Of a stretch of 64,000 nt of DNA, positions 16,464 to 27,845 are shown piece after piece (positions within the stretch are counted from its first letter, which is position 1; each line of letters begins with the position of its first letter). Source of the DNA: Halostella limicola (GTDB lineage: Archaea > Halobacteriota > Halobacteria > Halobacteriales > Natronoarchaeaceae). The notes under the pieces are model-generated. The model was not told the origin of the DNA. It saw only the letters and a program-made list of their open reading frames with translations, and made no database searches. Both the position numbers and the translations under genes were made by a program. The stretch spans positions 1,178,001-1,242,000 of the forward strand of contig NZ_RCDI01000001.1 in assembly GCF_003675875.1 (NCBI RefSeq), in the 5' to 3' direction.

Positions 16464-17078
16464 TTACGCCGGACGAAACGCCCGGACGGTGTCCCGGTCC
16501 CCCGACTCGGCGGCGACCTCGACGAGGCCGAGGTCGGTGAAGACGCGGTTCCAGTCGCGGTAGTAGAGGGGGACGTCCTCCCTGACGTAGTTCACCTCGG
16601 GGTCCGTCGCGTTCGGGTCGCCGTCGCCCTCGTTCTCGACGGTGACGACGAGGTCGTCCGCGATCCGGACCAGTTCCTCGAACACCCACTCGACGTCGGG
16701 GTGGAGGTGCTGGAGCGTCTCCACGGAGTAGACGGCGTCGAACTGCCCGTCGTCGAAGTCGCGGACGACGTCCTCGATCGCGTCGACGTAGAACGTCCCG
16801 TCCCCGTAGAGGTCGGGGTAGGCGTCCGCCATCACGTCGAACGCGTCGGCGTTGACCTCGATCCCCGCGAGGTTTTCGAAGCCGCCCTCGTAGAGGTGCG
16901 AGAGGTGTCGGCCCGAACTGCAGCCGAGTTCCAGGACGCGCGCGTCCCGGTCGAGGAAGCGATCGAGGAGGCTGCGAACCGACTCGCTCCGCTCGTCCGG
17001 GCCGTAGTAGGCGTAGTACTCCGGCGAGTACTCACCGGAGCGTTCCGCCCACTGTCGGCGAACCTCGTTAGAATTCAC
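16464..17078 (-). CDS. Class I SAM-dependent methyltransferase
   Basis: A 204-residue Rossmann methyltransferase. RVLELGCSSGRHLSHLYEGG is SAM-binding motif I, NLAGIEVNADAFDVM is motif II, and DAVYSVETLQHLHPDVEWVF is the motif IV-V region. The target is unknown; the N-terminal YSPEYYAYYGPDE stretch resembles methyltransferases that act on small molecules or membrane lipids. Its end lies 82 bases from the flavin-oxidoreductase-like gene, on the same strand, so they may share a transcript. Confidence 0.9.
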   Translation of the reverse strand: MNSNEVRRQWAERSGEYSPEYYAYYGPDERSESVRSLLDRFLDRDARVLELGCSSGRHLSHLYEGGFENLAGIEVNADAFDVMADAYPDLYGDGTFYVDAIEDVVRDFDDGQFDAVYSVETLQHLHPDVEWVFEELVRIADDLVVTVENEGDGDPNATDPEVNYVREDVPLYYRDWNRVFTDLGLVEVAAESGDRDTVRAFRPA

Positions 17079-17432
17079 GTATAGGGACTCCCGCGTACAC
17101 GTAAAGTCTCGTCGGACTCCCCCTTAGCCCTCATCGGCGGTCGTCGGGTATTTCCCGACCGCGGACACGTCATCGCGTCTCAACGGGGGGTTGCCGAATA
17201 CGCCGCGGATGTCCGAGGGTACCGCGTCCGCGTCTCCGGCGGCTCGATGGGTGGTGTTCACTGGTCCCGCCCTCTCCGGGACGTACACGGCGTGGGAACC
17301 GCTCGCAGTCGTCGGATGGGTATCGGAACGGCTGGATCGAGCGCCGAGCGGTCGGCCGCAGTTCGAGGCGCCGTACCGACCTCCGCACGCCAGCGGCCAG
17401 AGTTAAACGTTTCCCGAAAGTACCCAGACCTA
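17079..17432. other. Divergent intergenic region, methyltransferase / histidine kinase
   Basis: In 354 bases I see only promoters: gttaaacg at about 17402, some 30 bases before the kinase ATG, is its likely TATA box. A 66-codon frame from the ATG at 17209 is possible but reads unlike haloarchaeal protein. Confidence 0.55.
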
Positions 17433-20252
17433 ATGAACCAGCAAGTCGACCCGAACGGCCGGCGGGGGGCGCCGGCTCCCGGGGGGGAACTCTCGGCACT
17501 GCGGGAGAGTCCGGAGTTCCGCGGCCCGATCGAACCGGGCGACGACCACGACCACTCCAACGACCATCTCGCCCTGCTCTACGAGACTCGCGACGAGCAG
17601 TTCGACGCCGTCGTTCCGTTCCTCCGAGAGGGGTTAGAGCGGGGCGAGCGGTGTCTCTACGTTGCCGACCAGCGCTCCCGGGAAGCGGTGCTCGCGGCGA
17701 TGCGGGACCGCGGTGTCGACGCCGACGCCGCCGTGGAGTCCGGCGCGCTCACCGTCCTCACGCCGTCGGAGACGTACCGCAGGACCGGGGAGTTCGACCG
17801 GGACGCGATGCTCACGTTCTGGGAAGACGCCCTCGACGAGGCGAAAAGCGACGAGGGCTACGAAGGGGTCAGGGCGGCCGCCGAGATGACGTGGGCGCTC
17901 GACGGCACCGACTTCGAGTGTCTGGTTGAGTACGAAGCCGTGCTCAACGACCTCTACGAGGGCGAGGACTACGTCGTCATGTGCCAGTACGACCGCGAGC
18001 GGTTCCCGGCGTCGGTCGTCCGAGACGTCGTCGAGACCCACCCCCACGTCGTCAGCGGCGGCACCGTCTCGCGGAACTTCTACTACACGCCGCCCGAGGA
18101 GTTCTTCGCCCCCGAGGACCCGGAGCGCGAGGTCGAACGGATGGTACAGACGCTGCAGGCGCACACCGAGGCGAAGACGGGGCTCCGGGAACACCGGCAG
18201 TATCTCCGCGAACTGTACGAAATCACTGCCGACGGCGACCTCTCGTTCGACGAGAAGATGGACCGCCTGCTTGATCTGGGGTGCGACCGGTTCGACCTCG
18301 ACATGGGGTTTTTCCTGAAGCTGGAGGGCGACGAGTTCCGGGTGGTCAGGACGCGGGGGACGGACCTGGAGGAGGGCGTCGCGACGCTGTCGGCGTGTCC
18401 CGGCCAGTACTGCAAGCAGACGATCACGGTGGAAGAGCCGGTCGGCGTCGAGGACGTCGCGGCCGCCGGCTGGGACGACGACCCGCTCTATCGTGAGCAC
18501 GGCCTCGGCTGCTACCTCGGTTCGCGCGTGACGGACGGCGACGGCGTCTTCGGGTCGGTGTGTTTCTCCGCCGGGACCTCGCGCGAGGTCGAGTTCGCAG
18601 ACGCCGAGTACGCCTTCCTCGACCTGATGGGCCAGTGGGTCAGCTACGAACTCGAACGCGAGCAGCGCGAGGCGGCGCTCCAGCGGTCGAAAGATCGCTT
18701 CGAGGGGATCTTCGAGAACAGCCTCGACGGTATCTTCATCAACGACCCCTACGCCGACGAGATGATCGACGCGAATCCGGCGGGCTGCGAGATGCTCGGC
18801 CACTCGCGGGAAGAGGTCCTGTCGAAGGGACCCTCGGACTTCCACCCCGACGAGATGGACCGCTTTCAGGAGTTCGTGGAAGAGGTCTACGAGGAGGGGT
18901 CCGGATGGACGGACGAACTGACCTGCCTCCGCAGCGACGGCCGGCGGATCCCGGTCGATATGTCGGCGTCGCGGCTCGACTACGACGACCGGTCGGCCAT
19001 GCTCGCCATCGTCCGGGACATCAGCGAGCGAAAGGAGCACGAGCGATTCCAGCGCCGGTTGTACGACGTCGCGGCCGATCCCGACCGGTCGTTCGACGAG
19101 AAGCTGCAGGCGATGCTCGATCTGGGGTGCGAGCGGTTCGGGACGGACCTGGGCGGGATCGCCCGCGTCGATCCGGACACCGACCTCTTCGAGGTGGAGG
19201 CGACGAACGGGGACCACGAGTACCTCGTCCCCGGCGACCGGTACCCGTTCTCGGAAACCTACTGTCGGCTGGTGACGGAGGACGGCCAGACGGCCGGCGT
19301 CGCCGACCCCGATCCGGAGGAGTACGAGGGGCAACTCTGCTACGACCGGTTCGGCGTCCGCACGTACCTCGGGACGTACCTCGAAGTCGACGGCGACGTC
19401 GACCGGACGTTCTGGTTCGTCTCGAACGAGCCGCGAGACGAGGCGTTCTCGGAGGCGGAACGGACGTTCCACCGCCTGATGGGCCAGTGGGTCAGCTACG
19501 AACTCGAACGGAAGCAGTACGAGGACGAACTGGAGGGGACGGTCGAGCGGCTTCAGCAGTCGAACGAACGGCTGGAGCAGTTCGCATACGCCGCCTCCCA
19601 CGACCTGCAGGAGCCCCTCCGGATGGTGTCCAGTTACCTGCAGCTTATCGAGAACCGGTACGGGGAGGACCTCGACGACGACGCTCGGGAGTTCCTCGAC
19701 TTCGCCGTCGACGGCGCGAACCGGATGCAGGCCATGATCGAGGGCCTGCTCGAGTACTCGCGGATCGAGACCCGCGGCAATCCGTTCGAGCCGGTCGAAC
19801 TCGACGCCGTCCTCGAGGACGTGCGGGCGGACCTGCAGCTACAGATCGCGGAGAGCGGCGCCGAGATCGAGGCCGACGAACTGCCGCGCGTCCGGGGCGA
19901 CGAGAGCCAACTGCACCAGCTGTTCCAGAACCTGCTCTCGAACGCGATCGAGTACAGCGGCGACGGCCCGCCGCGGGTGAGCGTCTCGGCCGAGCGGACC
20001 GGCGGGCGGTGGGTGATCTCGGTCAGCGACGACGGGATCGGTATCGACCCCGACGACGCGGACCGGATCTTCGAGGTGTTCCAGCGCCTGCACGCCCGCG
20101 ACGAGTACGAGGGGACGGGGATCGGGCTCGCGCTCTGCAAGCGGATCGTCGAGCGCCACGGCGGCGACATCTGGGTCGATTCCCACCCCGGTGACGGGGC
20201 CACGTTCTCGTTCACCCTGCCCGACTCCCAGCCCGAATCGTCGTCCGACTGA
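17433..20252 (+). CDS. Multi-sensor histidine kinase (MEDS-GAF-PAS-GAF-HisKA-HATPase)
   Basis: A 939-residue soluble sensor kinase. After an acidic tail, residues about 40-230 form a MEDS domain (HLALLYETRDEQFDAVV, GERCLYVAD), a methanogen/methylotroph-type DcmR sensory module. GAF follows at about 265-405, PAS at about 420-535 (FENSLDGIFINDP), and a second GAF at about 545-690. The dimerisation helix has FAYAASHDLQEPLRMV with phospho-acceptor His 723. The ATPase has LLSNAIEYS, DDGIGIDP and GTGIGLAL (about 830-900). No receiver domain or regulator lies nearby, so the partner is unknown. Both GAF domains end in the same MGQWVSYELER sequence, pointing to internal duplication. Confidence 0.93.
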   Translation: MNQQVDPNGRRGAPAPGGELSALRESPEFRGPIEPGDDHDHSNDHLALLYETRDEQFDAVVPFLREGLERGERCLYVADQRSREAVLAAMRDRGVDADAAVESGALTVLTPSETYRRTGEFDRDAMLTFWEDALDEAKSDEGYEGVRAAAEMTWALDGTDFECLVEYEAVLNDLYEGEDYVVMCQYDRERFPASVVRDVVETHPHVVSGGTVSRNFYYTPPEEFFAPEDPEREVERMVQTLQAHTEAKTGLREHRQYLRELYEITADGDLSFDEKMDRLLDLGCDRFDLDMGFFLKLEGDEFRVVRTRGTDLEEGVATLSACPGQYCKQTITVEEPVGVEDVAAAGWDDDPLYREHGLGCYLGSRVTDGDGVFGSVCFSAGTSREVEFADAEYAFLDLMGQWVSYELEREQREAALQRSKDRFEGIFENSLDGIFINDPYADEMIDANPAGCEMLGHSREEVLSKGPSDFHPDEMDRFQEFVEEVYEEGSGWTDELTCLRSDGRRIPVDMSASRLDYDDRSAMLAIVRDISERKEHERFQRRLYDVAADPDRSFDEKLQAMLDLGCERFGTDLGGIARVDPDTDLFEVEATNGDHEYLVPGDRYPFSETYCRLVTEDGQTAGVADPDPEEYEGQLCYDRFGVRTYLGTYLEVDGDVDRTFWFVSNEPRDEAFSEAERTFHRLMGQWVSYELERKQYEDELEGTVERLQQSNERLEQFAYAASHDLQEPLRMVSSYLQLIENRYGEDLDDDAREFLDFAVDGANRMQAMIEGLLEYSRIETRGNPFEPVELDAVLEDVRADLQLQIAESGAEIEADELPRVRGDESQLHQLFQNLLSNAIEYSGDGPPRVSVSAERTGGRWVISVSDDGIGIDPDDADRIFEVFQRLHARDEYEGTGIGLALCKRIVERHGGDIWVDSHPGDGATFSFTLPDSQPESSSD

Positions 20253-20335
20253 TCCCCTGCAGGGACGGGTTTCCGTCCTCTCACCCGTCCGAACGCTCCC
20301 CGAAGACGCTTACCCGCGCGCGGCGAACGGTACCC

Positions 20336-20815
20336 GTGGCTCGTTTACTATCGTCGTTACGGGGGGAGAGCGAGGAAACGGAAACGACGCTCGACGTGAC
20401 CGTCGAGCGGGAAGACCCGACGCCGTCGCCGCGGAAGGGGTTGCGGAAGGCGGCGCTCGGACTCGGCGTTCTGGCCCTGGCGTACGTCGCGTCGCGTCGT
20501 GCCGGCTCCGGGGAGGTCGTGCCCGACGAACTGCGCGAGAAGGCGAGCGACGCGCTGCCGACGGACACGGGCGAGTCGACGGGCGAACCCGAGTCGGGGG
20601 CCGCGATCGTCGAGCGGATGCACGGTGGTGATGGAGACGGTACGGCCGGCGCGGAACCGATCGCCAACTACCTCTCGGGCGAGGGGCCCTCCGACGAGGT
20701 GATAGCGGGCCGAGCCGAAGAAGAGGTCGACGAGGAACCCGCCGAGCCGGGCGAGATGAACGTCGACGAGGAGGTCGTCGACGAGATCATCGACGACGAC
20801 GAGGAGAGCACGTAA
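20336..20815 (+). CDS. Hypothetical acidic membrane-anchored protein
   Basis: A 159-residue protein starting with GTG. Residues about 35-55 (RKAALGLGVLALAYVASRR) form one membrane-spanning segment with flanking basic residues, and the remaining 100 residues are extremely rich in Asp and Glu, ending EEVVDEIIDDDEEST. No family is recognised. Similar short anchored acidic proteins are common in haloarchaea. The 83-base gap to the kinase and the lack of a strong promoter leave open whether they are linked. Confidence 0.7.
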   Translation: MARLLSSLRGESEETETTLDVTVEREDPTPSPRKGLRKAALGLGVLALAYVASRRAGSGEVVPDELREKASDALPTDTGESTGEPESGAAIVERMHGGDGDGTAGAEPIANYLSGEGPSDEVIAGRAEEEVDEEPAEPGEMNVDEEVVDEIIDDDEEST

Positions 20816-20841
20816 GGCTCCGGGCGACCGCGGCGCCCACC

Positions 20842-20850
20842 TTTATTTTT
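20842..20850 (+). promoter_or_regulatory. TATA box of the tandem universal stress protein gene
   Basis: tttattttt precedes the ATG at 20873 by about 27 bases, giving a leaderless start. This is why the ATG at 20873 was taken and not the in-frame GTG at 20855. Confidence 0.65.
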
Positions 20851-20872
20851 CTATGTGATCGACTACCACACG

Positions 20873-21781
20873 ATGGAGAACGCTCGCACCGTCGTCCGGG
20901 ACGACGCCGGATCGGCGGGGTACACGCTCGTCGTCGCGGTGTCTAACCCCGACAACGTCGAGCAGTTGATGCGTACCGCGGTCGACGTCGCCGGGAGCAA
21001 CGACGGGGAGATCCGCGTCGTGAGCGTGATCCACAAGCCCGCCACGTCGCCGTTCCTGCTGTTCGCGGAGGAGGACATCAAGCGGGAGTACGCCGACGGG
21101 CAGGGGGCGGTCGCCGATCGGGCGGTGGCCGCCGCCGACGAGTCGTCGGTCCCGGTCCGGCGGAGCGTCGTGGTCGGCAGCGACGTGGCCGACGCCATCC
21201 TCTTGACGGTCGAGGAGGCCGACGCGGACGCCCTGCTGATCGGGTGGCAGGACCGCCCGCGGCCGGTCGACATCGTCCTCGGGACGACGGTCGACCCGGT
21301 CATCCGGCGCGCGCCCTGCGACGTGTTCGTCGAGCGCGTCGGGACGACCGCCGACGGGATCGACCGGGTCCTCCTGCCGACCGACGGCGGCCCGCACGTC
21401 GACCTCGCGGCGGACGTAGTCGACGCGGTCGCAGTCGCGAACGACGCGGCTGTCACCGTCGTCTCCTACGCCGGTAGTGGCGCCCCGGAAGCCGACTTCC
21501 GAACCGCCCGGGAGCACGTCGAGCGCGCGAGCGATCGGCTGTCGGTCGACGAGGTCGAAGCGAGCGTCCGCGAGACGACCGACCCGGCGAACGCGATCGT
21601 CTCGCTGGCGGCGGAGCACGACCTGGTCGCGCTCGGGGCGACACCCGAGGGGGTCGTCCGGGACCGAGTCGTCGGCTCGGTCGCGGAGACCGTCGGCGGG
21701 CGCGCCGCCCCGCCGATCGTCATCGCGAAGCGAGACACCGGACGCTCGTTCGTCGAGCGGACGCTCGGCCGGCTGCGGTGA
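20873..21781 (+). CDS. Universal stress protein with two UspA-like domains
   Basis: A 302-residue protein made of two Rossmann-like Usp domains in tandem (about 10-145 and 155-300). The first has YTLVVAVSNPDNVEQLM and LLIGWQDRPRPVDIVLGTT; the second has RVLLPTDGGPHVDLA and LVALGATPEGVVRDRVVGS. ATP-binding G-2x-G-9x-G(S/T) motifs are partly kept (GATPEGVVRDRVVGSV). Such proteins are often linked to permeases in haloarchaea; none is present here. Convergent with the CDC48 gene, stop to stop within 3 bases. Confidence 0.88.
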   Translation: MENARTVVRDDAGSAGYTLVVAVSNPDNVEQLMRTAVDVAGSNDGEIRVVSVIHKPATSPFLLFAEEDIKREYADGQGAVADRAVAAADESSVPVRRSVVVGSDVADAILLTVEEADADALLIGWQDRPRPVDIVLGTTVDPVIRRAPCDVFVERVGTTADGIDRVLLPTDGGPHVDLAADVVDAVAVANDAAVTVVSYAGSGAPEADFRTAREHVERASDRLSVDEVEASVRETTDPANAIVSLAAEHDLVALGATPEGVVRDRVVGSVAETVGGRAAPPIVIAKRDTGRSFVERTLGRLR

Positions 21782-21784
21782 GGG

Positions 21785-24598
<2,814 letters not shown>

Positions 24599-24883
24599 TT
24601 AGTCGATGTGGCCTTCGCGGCGAAGCTGGTCGGCGTCCTGGCCCGAGTAGCGCCACTCGATGTTGGCCTTCTCGTCCTGCCAGTCCCACGGCTCCACGAG
24701 CACGACGTCGTCCTCGTTGATCCAGGTCCGGTACTTCATGCGGCCGGGGATCCGGCCCATCCGGTTCTTGCCGTCCTCGCAGCGGACGCGGACGTGGTTA
24801 CCGCCGTTGTGTTCGGTGACGACGGCGAACAGCTCGTCGTCGTCGGGCATGCGAAGGTTCTTTCGCTGGGATTCTTCAGTCAC
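24599..24883 (-). CDS. eif1A: Translation initiation factor aIF1A
   Basis: A 94-residue eIF1A, which binds the ribosomal A site during initiation. [16 protein letters not shown] opens the S1/OB fold, [19 protein letters not shown] is the RNA-binding centre, and [16 protein letters not shown] closes it. The GTG at 24883 is chosen as the start: [13 protein letters not shown] is the usual N-terminus, and a TATA-like cttaaat at about 24909-24915 sits 28 bases upstream, giving a leaderless mRNA. A longer frame from 24904 would run into the promoter. Confidence 0.95.
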   Translation of the reverse strand: MTEESQRKNLRMPDDDELFAVVTEHNGGNHVRVRCEDGKNRMGRIPGRMKYRTWINEDDVVLVEPWDWQDEKANIEWRYSGQDADQLRREGHID

Positions 24884-24962
24884 TACTACGTATAGGGCCT
24901 CCACTCATTTAAGTCATCGGAGAGATGTGATATCGTTTACCACGACGCGGCCGCCGCGTCGT

Positions 24963-25078
24963 CGCTCACTCGTCTTCCAGCAGCGCGTCGTCGCTCACTC
25001 GTCTTCCAGCAGCGCGTCGTCGCTCACTCGTCTTCCAGCAGCGCGTCGTCGCTCACTCGTCTTCCAGCAGCGCGTCGT
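24963..25078. repeat. Four perfect 29-bp tandem copies over the E1-alpha stop codon
   Basis: Identical 29-base units start at 24963, 24992, 25021 and 25050, with a further partial copy (cgcgtcgt) at 24955-24962. The stop codon of the E1-alpha gene (25053-25055) is inside the unit nearest the gene, so each unit, read on that strand, encodes DDALLEDE and a stop. Three full copies lie beyond the stop codon and are not translated with the gene. The period is not a multiple of three, so expansion inside the coding region would shift the frame. Confidence 0.95.
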
Positions 25079-26162
25079 CGCCGTGGCGCTCGCGGAGGTC
25101 CGCCAGATACGCCCGCTGCTCCCGCAGGCCGTCGGTCGGCTCCGCGTAGACGTGTTCGAACATCTCCGCCGGGTTCCCCTCGAACGCCTCCGCTTCCTCG
25201 ATCAGTTCCGATAGCGTCGCGTCGATCGCCTCGTCCATCGCGGCGACGCGGTCGTCGTCGACGATCCCCCGGTCCCGGAGAAACGCCTCGAAGCGGTCGA
25301 GCGGATCCCGCTGTTTCCAGCGCTCGACTTCCTCGTCCTCGCGGTAGACGGAGGGGTCGTCCGCCGTTGTGTGCGCGCCGAAGCGGTACTGAACGGCCTC
25401 GATCATCGTCGGCCGCGGCTCGTCGTCGGGGGCGACGGCCTTCTCGCGGGCCGCCTTCGTCGCGACGAACGTCGCCAGCGGGTCCATCCCGTCGACCTGA
25501 ACCCCCTCGAAGCCGTAGGCGTGGGCCTTCTGCGCCAGCGTCTCGCTCGCGGTCTGCTTCTCGCGCGGGACCGAGATGGCCCACTGGTTGTTGTTGCAGA
25601 AAAACACCGTCGGCGTGTCGAACACGCCGGCGAAGTTCATGCCCTCGTGGAAGTCGCCCTCGCTGGTCGCGCCGTCGCCGAAGTGGACCAGGCTGGCGCG
25701 CTCGTCGCCGTTCAGCTTCGACGCCCAGGACCAGCCGACGGCGTGGGGGACGTGGTCGCCGATGGTGATGTTGAGCGGGAAGACGTTCGCCTCGGCGATG
25801 GCCGAGTTGCCGCGCTCGTGGCCCATCCAGTAGATCAGGTACTCCCAGGGCATCTCGCGGGCGGCGACGGCCCCGTGCTCGCGGTACTGGTAGAAGATCG
25901 TGTCCTCGTCGGCGAGCGCGTACGTCGAGCCGATCTGCGACCCCTCCTGCCCGGCTAGCGAGGAGTAGGTGCCCATCCGTCCCTGCCGCTGGAGGCTGGT
26001 CATGCGGTCGTCGAAGCGCCGGCAGAAGCGCATGTCCCGGAGCATCGACGCCAGCGTCTCGTCGTCGAGGTCCGGGACCAGATCCGGTGCGACGACGTTC
26101 CCGCCGGCGTCGAGAACACGCACCGTGTCGTCGGGAGCCCGGTCGAAGAGGTCGCGTGGCAT
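25053..26162 (-). CDS. 2-oxoacid (pyruvate-type) dehydrogenase E1 component, alpha subunit
   Basis: A 369-residue TPP-dependent E1-alpha. The thiamine diphosphate motif is GDGATSEGDFHEGMNFAGVF to NNQWAIS. QYREHG and HVPHAVG are typical of the active-site region, and YRFGAHTTADDPSVYR carries the phosphorylation-loop equivalent. In haloarchaea such proteins act with E1-beta, E2 and E3, but no such genes are beside it, so the substrate (pyruvate or branched-chain 2-oxoacid) is uncertain. The ATG at 26162 was preferred because MPRDLF fits the family. The 3' end is part of a 29-bp tandem repeat. Confidence 0.92.
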   Translation of the reverse strand: MPRDLFDRAPDDTVRVLDAGGNVVAPDLVPDLDDETLASMLRDMRFCRRFDDRMTSLQRQGRMGTYSSLAGQEGSQIGSTYALADEDTIFYQYREHGAVAAREMPWEYLIYWMGHERGNSAIAEANVFPLNITIGDHVPHAVGWSWASKLNGDERASLVHFGDGATSEGDFHEGMNFAGVFDTPTVFFCNNNQWAISVPREKQTASETLAQKAHAYGFEGVQVDGMDPLATFVATKAAREKAVAPDDEPRPTMIEAVQYRFGAHTTADDPSVYREDEEVERWKQRDPLDRFEAFLRDRGIVDDDRVAAMDEAIDATLSELIEEAEAFEGNPAEMFEHVYAEPTDGLREQRAYLADLRERHGDDALLEDE

Positions 26163-26268
26163 GCTGCCAGTACGGTGGTGAACGAGGACCAAAAAGGTGG
26201 GTTCGCGGGCAATACGCACCGAGCGCCGCGGAGACGGGAGCCGTCCCCCGTCCCGTGCCGGCGGGAGT

Positions 26269-26659
26269 TTACCGCTTCTCGAACCGGTGGAGCACGACCT
26301 CGCTGTCGTCGTGCCACTCGAAGTGCTCGTGGGCGTGGTTCAGCATCCGGCGGTACTCCTCCAGGTCGTCGAAGCCCTCCTTCCGCGCGTCCGCGTCGGT
26401 CAGGTCGCCGAGCGTCCGCTCGGTCACCGCGACCACCTCGAACGACTCGCCGTCGACGGTGAACTCGTCGCCCTCGTCGGCGTACTGGTGGCCGCGATGG
26501 ACCTTACTGTCGGCTGTAACCCCCTGAACGATATCGCCGCTCCGAGCGGCGATGACGTTCGCGTAGTTACAGCCGACAGTACTGCGTCACGTCGCCCTCG
26601 GCCGCGCCGGTGCGCATCCGCTCGCTCGGGAGCAGTTCGTCGGCGTCGATCTCGCTCAT
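26269..26659 (-). pseudogene. ASCH-domain protein gene interrupted by a 77-bp palindromic element
   Basis: Read on the minus strand, the gene begins with an ATG at 26659 and gives MSEIDADELLPSERMRTGAA, then EGDVTQ, and soon meets a TAA inside the inserted element. After the element the same protein resumes as VHRGHQYADEGDEFTVDG, FEVVAVTERTLGDLTDADA and finally DDSEVVLHRFEKR, a clear ASCH domain (an RNA/nucleoside-binding fold related to PUA). Removing 77 bases of element plus one 2-base copy restores 312 bases with no stop, a 103-residue protein, so the insertion alone explains the break. Confidence 0.93.
26505..26581. mobile_element. 77-bp palindromic MITE-like element
   Basis: Perfect 16-base inverted ends lie at 26505-26520 (tactgtcggctgtaac) and 26566-26581 (gttacagccgacagta). 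The 45-base centre contains a second palindrome, atcgccgct-ccg-agcggcgat (26533-26553). The dinucleotide AG (minus strand) flanks both ends, consistent with a 2-base target duplication. No coding capacity is present and no transposase was seen in the window. It is probably a non-autonomous element mobilised by a transposase elsewhere; the family is unknown. Confidence 0.85.
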
Positions 26660-26755
26660 GGTCTGACCGTAGGACCGACCGACCAAAACTGACGGGGTCC
26701 CGCGTCGCCTTCCGCGACCGAAAACCATTGCCGTCGCTCGCCCGAACTCGGCGTC

Positions 26756-27478
26756 ATGCGACTCGCACGCGTTCGAACCGACGACGGCGCGGTGACCGGC
26801 GAGTACGAGGACGGCGTGGTTCGCGCGGACGGCGAGGAGTACGCCGTCGGCGGACCAGACGGCGCCGACCTGCTCCCGCCCTGCGTCCCGTCGGCGATGT
26901 ACTGCGTCGGCCGGAACTACGCCGAGACGCTCGACCAGATGGACTACGAGCGCCCCGAGCAGCCGGACTGGTTCATCAAGCCGCCCGCGTCCGTTCACCC
27001 GCCGGGCGAGCCCGTCGAGTACCCCGAGTGGACGGACGAACTGACCTACGCCGGCGAGCTGGCCGCGGTCATCGACGAGACGTGCGCGGACCTCGCGCCC
27101 GACGAGGTAGACGACGTCGTCCGCGGGTACACCATCATGAACGACCTCGACGCGCTCGACCAGCCCGGCCGCACCGCCCGGAAGGCGTTCGACGGGTCGG
27201 GACCGCTCGGGCCGTGGATCGAGACCGACGTCGACCCGGAGAACCTCGACGTGACGACGCACGTGGGCGGCGAGTTACGACAGGAGGCGAACACCGAACT
27301 GATGCTGTTCCCGCCGCGGGAGACGATCGCCTTCCTCTCGGAGCGGTACACGTTCCGGCCGGGCGACGTGGTCGCGTTCGGTAGCCCGGCGAATCCGGGC
27401 CTCGTCGAACCGGGAGAAGAGGTCGAGATCCGGTACGAGGGGATCGGGACGCTCCGGAACGAAGTCGTCTCGGAGTAG
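26756..27478 (+). CDS. Fumarylacetoacetate hydrolase-family protein
   Basis: A 240-residue FAH-fold protein. YCVGRNYAETLDQM starts the catalytic domain, WFIKPPASVHPPGEPVEYP is the substrate-side loop, and the metal ligands fall in ELTYAGELAAVI (two Glu) and GYTIMNDLDA (Asp). FGSPANPGLVEPGEEVEIRY closes the domain (in most relatives GTPAGVG appears here; this one has FGSPANPG). Family members hydrolyse C-C bonds in acylpyruvates or decarboxylate oxaloacetate; which applies here is not visible. Confidence 0.9.
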   Translation: MRLARVRTDDGAVTGEYEDGVVRADGEEYAVGGPDGADLLPPCVPSAMYCVGRNYAETLDQMDYERPEQPDWFIKPPASVHPPGEPVEYPEWTDELTYAGELAAVIDETCADLAPDEVDDVVRGYTIMNDLDALDQPGRTARKAFDGSGPLGPWIETDVDPENLDVTTHVGGELRQEANTELMLFPPRETIAFLSERYTFRPGDVVAFGSPANPGLVEPGEEVEIRYEGIGTLRNEVVSE

Positions 27479-27489
27479 TCGAAGCCGGG

Positions 27490-27708
27490 TCAGTTCAGCG
27501 ACTCGACCTCCTCCGTGAGGTCCTCGGGCTCGTCGACGGGACCGTTGACGAACATCCCGTGGGCCATGATGAGGATGGCGACGAGCCCCGCGACGCTGAC
27601 CGCGATGCGGACCGACAGCGAGGTGAGGAGCCCGATGGTTCCCCCGAGCAGCATGCTCAGCCCGACGCCGATCAGGACGAGATCGTAGTATTTCCACGTG
27701 TATCCCAT
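27490..27708 (-). CDS. Small two-helix membrane protein, hypothetical
   Basis: A 72-residue protein with two membrane segments (YYDLVLIGVGLSMLLGGTIG and IAVSVAGLVAILIMAHGMFV) and an acidic C-terminus (DEPEDLTEEVESLN). ATG 27708 was chosen because MGYTWKYYDL is a natural start; an ATG 21 bases upstream is possible. Compact membrane proteins of this kind are common in haloarchaea and have no assigned function. It converges on the FAH-family gene, their ends 12 bases apart. Confidence 0.72.
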   Translation of the reverse strand: MGYTWKYYDLVLIGVGLSMLLGGTIGLLTSLSVRIAVSVAGLVAILIMAHGMFVNGPVDEPEDLTEEVESLN

Positions 27709-27845
27709 ACTGAACAGTACGACGGCCATCCGTGAAGTTCTGTCGGTGGTGAGGTCTTCGTTCTCCGGGTTTCCGCCGCACTCGCTACCGAACACCCGTA
27801 CCCGAGGCCTGCCTCTCCGGCGGCGCTCGCCGCTCCGGGAGCCTG

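Noticed and set aside
17209-17406. A 65-residue frame beginning at the ATG at 17209
   Set aside because: Composition is unlike haloarchaeal proteins, there is no promoter in front, and it runs into the kinase promoter.
24963-25078. CRISPR-like array of 29-base repeats
   Set aside because: The units are directly adjacent with no spacers, and they coincide with the 3' end of a gene, so this is a tandem duplication.
26507-26579. IS630/Tc1-type reading of the palindrome with TA duplication
   Set aside because: Removing 73 bases plus TA leaves a stop codon in the ASCH gene; only the 77 plus 2 base removal restores the frame.
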